Assembly: GCA_026988115.1 (NCBI GenBank)
Contig: JALSLV010000047.1
Location: 48,341-112,340 of the forward strand
Direction: 5' to 3'
Source: Lysobacterales bacterium
GTDB lineage: Bacteria > Pseudomonadota > Gammaproteobacteria > Xanthomonadales > Marinicellaceae
DNA: 64,000 nucleotides
A program made the position numbers and the translations under genes. The notes under the pieces were generated by a model. It worked only from the letters and a program-made list of their open reading frames with translations, was not told the origin of the DNA and ran no database searches. Shown here piece after piece: positions 62,258-64,000 of this stretch. Positions within the stretch are counted from its first letter, which is position 1. Every line of letters starts with the position of its first letter.

Positions 62258-62673
62258 TTTAACTATCAATAAAATTCTAATAAATGTATAGTTTCACAAC
62301 ATTGTTGGTAAATAATAAGAAAACAGTAAGAACAGAGAAAACAGGGAAAGAAACAGAGGTGTGCGGATGAGCCAGGTAGTTTATTCAAGTAGGTGCGGAT
62401 CCCATCCCAATATACGGGAAGAAAAGGGCGAAAAAGTGGGGCAAGTCACTTTTCTTTTCACCTTCTTTCCCAATGAAAGATTCAGCATCATTCGGGTCAG
62501 ATACTGTCTTAAAAATCTACTAATATTTTAAATTAATTCATTCTTTTATCACCCCTTGGGGCTCTGCCCCAAACCCCGAAGTATTTGTGGATCCAAAGCA
62601 AGTATACTATAATTGCACTATGGTACAGGCAGAAGTGCCGATGACCATGATCCGAAGCAAGGGGTGAACTATT
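62258..62673. other. Non-coding junction region next to insertion sequences
   Basis: No credible gene. It holds two GTGCGGAT copies about 30 bp apart near 62360-62400, an imperfect palindrome with arms around 62416-62438 and 62447-62471, a small GC-rich hairpin (GGGGCtctGCCCC, near 62560) and the structured segment listed separately. Its right part is probably the 3' non-coding end of the IS110-family element. Confidence 0.5.
62589..62653 (-). ncRNA. Structured segment beside the IS110 remnant, possible bridge-RNA relic
   Basis: Pairs in order: GGATC (62589-62593) with GATCC (62649-62653), ATGGT (62620-62624) with ACCAT (62644-62648), GGCA (62628-62631) with TGCC (62636-62639), giving a stem with two internal loops and a terminal GAAG loop. 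A 13-nt direct repeat with one mismatch (62590-62602 and 62649-62661) overlaps it. IS110-family elements encode a bridge RNA with internal guide loops in their non-coding end; IS1111-type members carry it after the transposase, which is the situation here. The pairing is seen; the RNA role is a guess. Confidence 0.3.
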
Positions 62674-62844
62674 TTAGTTTACCTTTTGTTTTCTATATTG
62701 CAGATCAAAAGCTGTTTCTGATTTCAAAACACCAAAAGATAAGACCAATAGCTTTCTCATAACAGCACATAGTGCAACTTTTTTAGGCTTACCTTTTTTT
62801 ATTAATCGCTCGTAAAATTCTGCTAAAATCGGGTTATGTTTTTC
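62674..62844 (-). pseudogene. IS110-family transposase, C-terminal remnant
   Basis: The last 56 codons of an IS110/IS116/IS902-type transposase: 'HNPILAEFYERLIKKGKPKKVALCAVMRKLLVLSFGVL' ends with its own stop. That pattern (NPxLxxFYxRLxxxGKPKKVALxAxMRKLL) is diagnostic of the Transposase_20 C-terminus. The frame is cut at 62845 by the end of the ISL3-family element, and the rest of the gene is not in the window. Confidence 0.85.
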
Positions 62845-63584
62845 GGCTCTTCACCGCTTATGTGAGTAAAAAAGGATACGAATCATAGAACATTGATGAG
62901 GTGTCATTTAATGATGATTGCCTAATTTTAAGTTTGAAATATTCAGTATCTCTAATGCCTCTGGCTCTTTTTCTTATCATACCAATGGCGATGTTTCCAG
63001 CTTCAATAATTGCGCTAGTAAGTTTGTGTTTTGCATAGTTTGCAATACCAATACTGTGTTTTTTTAATGAGTCAGCAAACTTTTTAAGGTAATGCATCTT
63101 GGTTTCATGTGCTAATTCACACCATGCATTAATGCCATCTGTCATCTCATCAAATGTTGGTAGTTGCCACAATTCTTGTAGCTGTTCTTTGAGAATATAT
63201 AACGTATTGAGGTTGTTGTTATTGGTAAGCAAATCATTGAGTCGTTGAGTGTGTTTTGGTTTGAGCTTGTCAGCATTCTTTAACAATAAATAATGACAAC
63301 CTTTAAACAAAGATTTACCTTTAGCATCTGCTTTTCTAAATTCAACTCTTCTTTGGTTGCTAATGGCTTTTGAATAATTTTGCATAACATGGAATCTATC
63401 AAAAACAATATCAGCATGAGGAAGGTTTTCTCTTACCGATTTTTGATAAGATGGGCCCATATCCATTGCTACAGCTTTAATCCCAAGGGCTGTTTCTTTT
63501 GGCAGCTGTTTTAAAAAGCTAGAAAACACATCAGCAGTACGACCTGTTCCAAAGAGCTGTACCCCATTATTAAGACAGGTAAAT
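62845..63584 (-). mobile_element. ISL3-family element, truncated
   Basis: The right end begins at 62845 with GGCTCTTCACCGC, like the terminal repeats of ISL3 elements. It carries the C-terminal two-thirds of the transposase (reading to 62858): 'GIKAVAMDMGPSYQKSVRENLPHADIVFDRFHVMQ' (a catalytic Asp), and 'SAIIEAGNIAIGMIRKRARGIRD' (catalytic Glu region). The N-terminal zinc finger, HTH and first catalytic Asp are missing: the frame meets unrelated sequence near 63584, where the IS3-family element begins, and stops by 63620. The element is inactive. Confidence 0.8.
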
Positions 63585-63639
63585 TGATTTCTTAGTAGAA
63601 TTTCTTCGTTATAATACAACTATAAATGAGGAAAGAACA

Positions 63640-63918
63640 ATGAGTAAAAAAAGAAGAAACCATACGCCTGCCTTTAAAGCAAAAGTCGCTTTGGCAGCAA
63701 TCAAAAATGAAAGCACAATGGCTGCTTTATCTAAACGATTTAATATCAATCAAAATATGATAACCCGTTGGAAGAAGCAATTACTTGAAAATAGTGCCGA
63801 AGTATTTGCGTCCAAAGCAGGATTTTCGACAGATAGAGAAGCTGAAATCAAATCCCTGCAAGCTAAAATTGGTGAAATCACAATGGAGAATGATTTTTTA
63901 TCCAAAGCGTTAGAGTAA
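63640..63918 (+). CDS. IS3-family transposase OrfA
   Basis: A 92-residue protein with a helix-turn-helix ('FKAKVALAAIKNESTMAALSKRFNINQNMITRWKKQLL') and a leucine-zipper-like C-terminus ('EIKSLQAKIGEITMENDFLSKALE'). It binds the terminal repeats. A GAGGAAAGAAC ribosome site precedes the ATG. A -1 slippery heptamer T TTT TTA in the correct phase lies at 63894-63900, just before its stop. Confidence 0.9.
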   Translation: MSKKRRNHTPAFKAKVALAAIKNESTMAALSKRFNINQNMITRWKKQLLENSAEVFASKAGFSTDREAEIKSLQAKIGEITMENDFLSKALE

Positions 63919-64000
63919 AGGATGCTCAACAACGCAAACAAGCCATCAACAAGGATGAAAAACTATCATTGGTTAAGCAATGCAAGCTATTGAACATCAA
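63900..64000 (+). CDS. IS3-family transposase OrfB, 5' end
   Basis: The -1 frame relative to orfA is open from the slippery site to the window end and encodes 'VKDAQQRKQAINKDEKLSLVKQCKLLNI', matching the start of IS3-type OrfB integrases. OrfAB is expected to be made by programmed frameshifting at 63894-63900. The catalytic DDE residues lie outside the window. Confidence 0.75.
   Translation, partial: MQSVRVKDAQQRKQAINKDEKLSLVKQCKLLNI

Larger units (their letters stand above)
63585..64000 (+). mobile_element. IS3-family insertion sequence, 5' part
   Basis: The left end is near 63585 (a TG-start is typical of IS3 family ends), judged from where ISL3 similarity stops; this boundary is uncertain by tens of bases. 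The element contains orfA and the beginning of orfB in the -1 frame and runs past the window end. Confidence 0.7.

Noticed and set aside
62360..62400. Group II intron boundary suggested by GTGCG and nearby purine-rich sequence
   Set aside because: No domain V-like hairpin, no reverse transcriptase gene and no second boundary were found.
1..64000. tRNA, rRNA, CRISPR array or prophage
   Set aside because: No T-loop-type motif with a matching cloverleaf, no rRNA-like stretch, no regularly spaced direct repeats and no phage structural genes were noticed by eye.

Overview
The window reads as chromosomal DNA of an AT-rich, aerobic, Gram-negative gammaproteobacterium. The aa3-type cytochrome oxidase set, PutA, the TonB2/TtpC-type energy-transducing cluster, Prc, FkpA-like isomerase, PriA and many outer-membrane proteins support this. 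The large FG-GAP protein ends in a Gly-His-Trp-Trp...Ser-Gly-Trp-Gly type domain that I associate with Marinicella/Wenzhouxiangella-like bacteria (Lysobacterales). That placement is inference only.

Layout. 1-3.8 kb: the 3' end of a DUF5666-type gene, then a membrane Ser/Thr kinase whose start-stop overlap couples it to an outer-membrane porin. 3.8-7.4 kb: putA and a DUF2244 membrane protein. 7.4-12 kb: a cytochrome c oxidase operon (coxB, coxA, a 37-residue membrane protein, ctaG, coxC) behind a perfect FNR/Anr-type palindrome. 12-19 kb: two coupled 2-oxoglutarate dioxygenases, a DUF2909 protein, prc, an FKBP isomerase, an orphan PqqD-like protein and an ECF sigma / DUF3619-like / DUF3106 cassette. 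19.0-19.5 kb: a non-coding region with four DnaA-box sequences in front of priA. 21.7-22.7 kb: a RES/Xre toxin-antitoxin module with a readable operator-promoter. 22.9-27.3 kb: an oligopeptide ABC importer with an M48 lipoprotein protease. 27.5-32.4 kb: an Hpt protein, an OmpA/Ig-like surface protein, and a NeuC-type epimerase with a DegT aminotransferase. 32.5-41.7 kb: NAD-type isocitrate dehydrogenase, a TonB receptor and a complete TonB2-type cluster. 41.7-49 kb: the 5-oxoprolinase operon pxpABC, a second TonB receptor, and an NRAMP-related transporter with DUF2891. 49-60.4 kb: a giant FG-GAP protein and a maeB-aceE-aceF-lpd operon.

The last 3.6 kb is accessory DNA. A PIN-domain toxin gene is split by a 165-bp MITE with 20-bp perfect terminal repeats and an AAGA target duplication. 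It is followed by its probable partner gene, an LPS-type glycosyltransferase, and a nest of insertion sequences: an IS110-family 3' remnant cut by an ISL3-family element, itself cut by an IS3-family element that runs off the window.

How the genes work together: much of the window serves aerobic energy metabolism (malic enzyme and pyruvate dehydrogenase feeding acetyl-CoA, isocitrate dehydrogenase, PutA, terminal oxidase) and nutrient uptake through two membranes (two TonB receptors plus their motor, a porin, a peptide importer, an oxoproline-recycling enzyme). The most unusual systems I see are the kinase-porin pair, whose kinase has a TolA/TonB-like periplasm-spanning arm; the DnaA-box cluster; the MITE-split toxin gene; and a structured non-coding segment next to the IS110 remnant that could be a bridge-RNA relic. 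No tRNA, rRNA or CRISPR array was seen.
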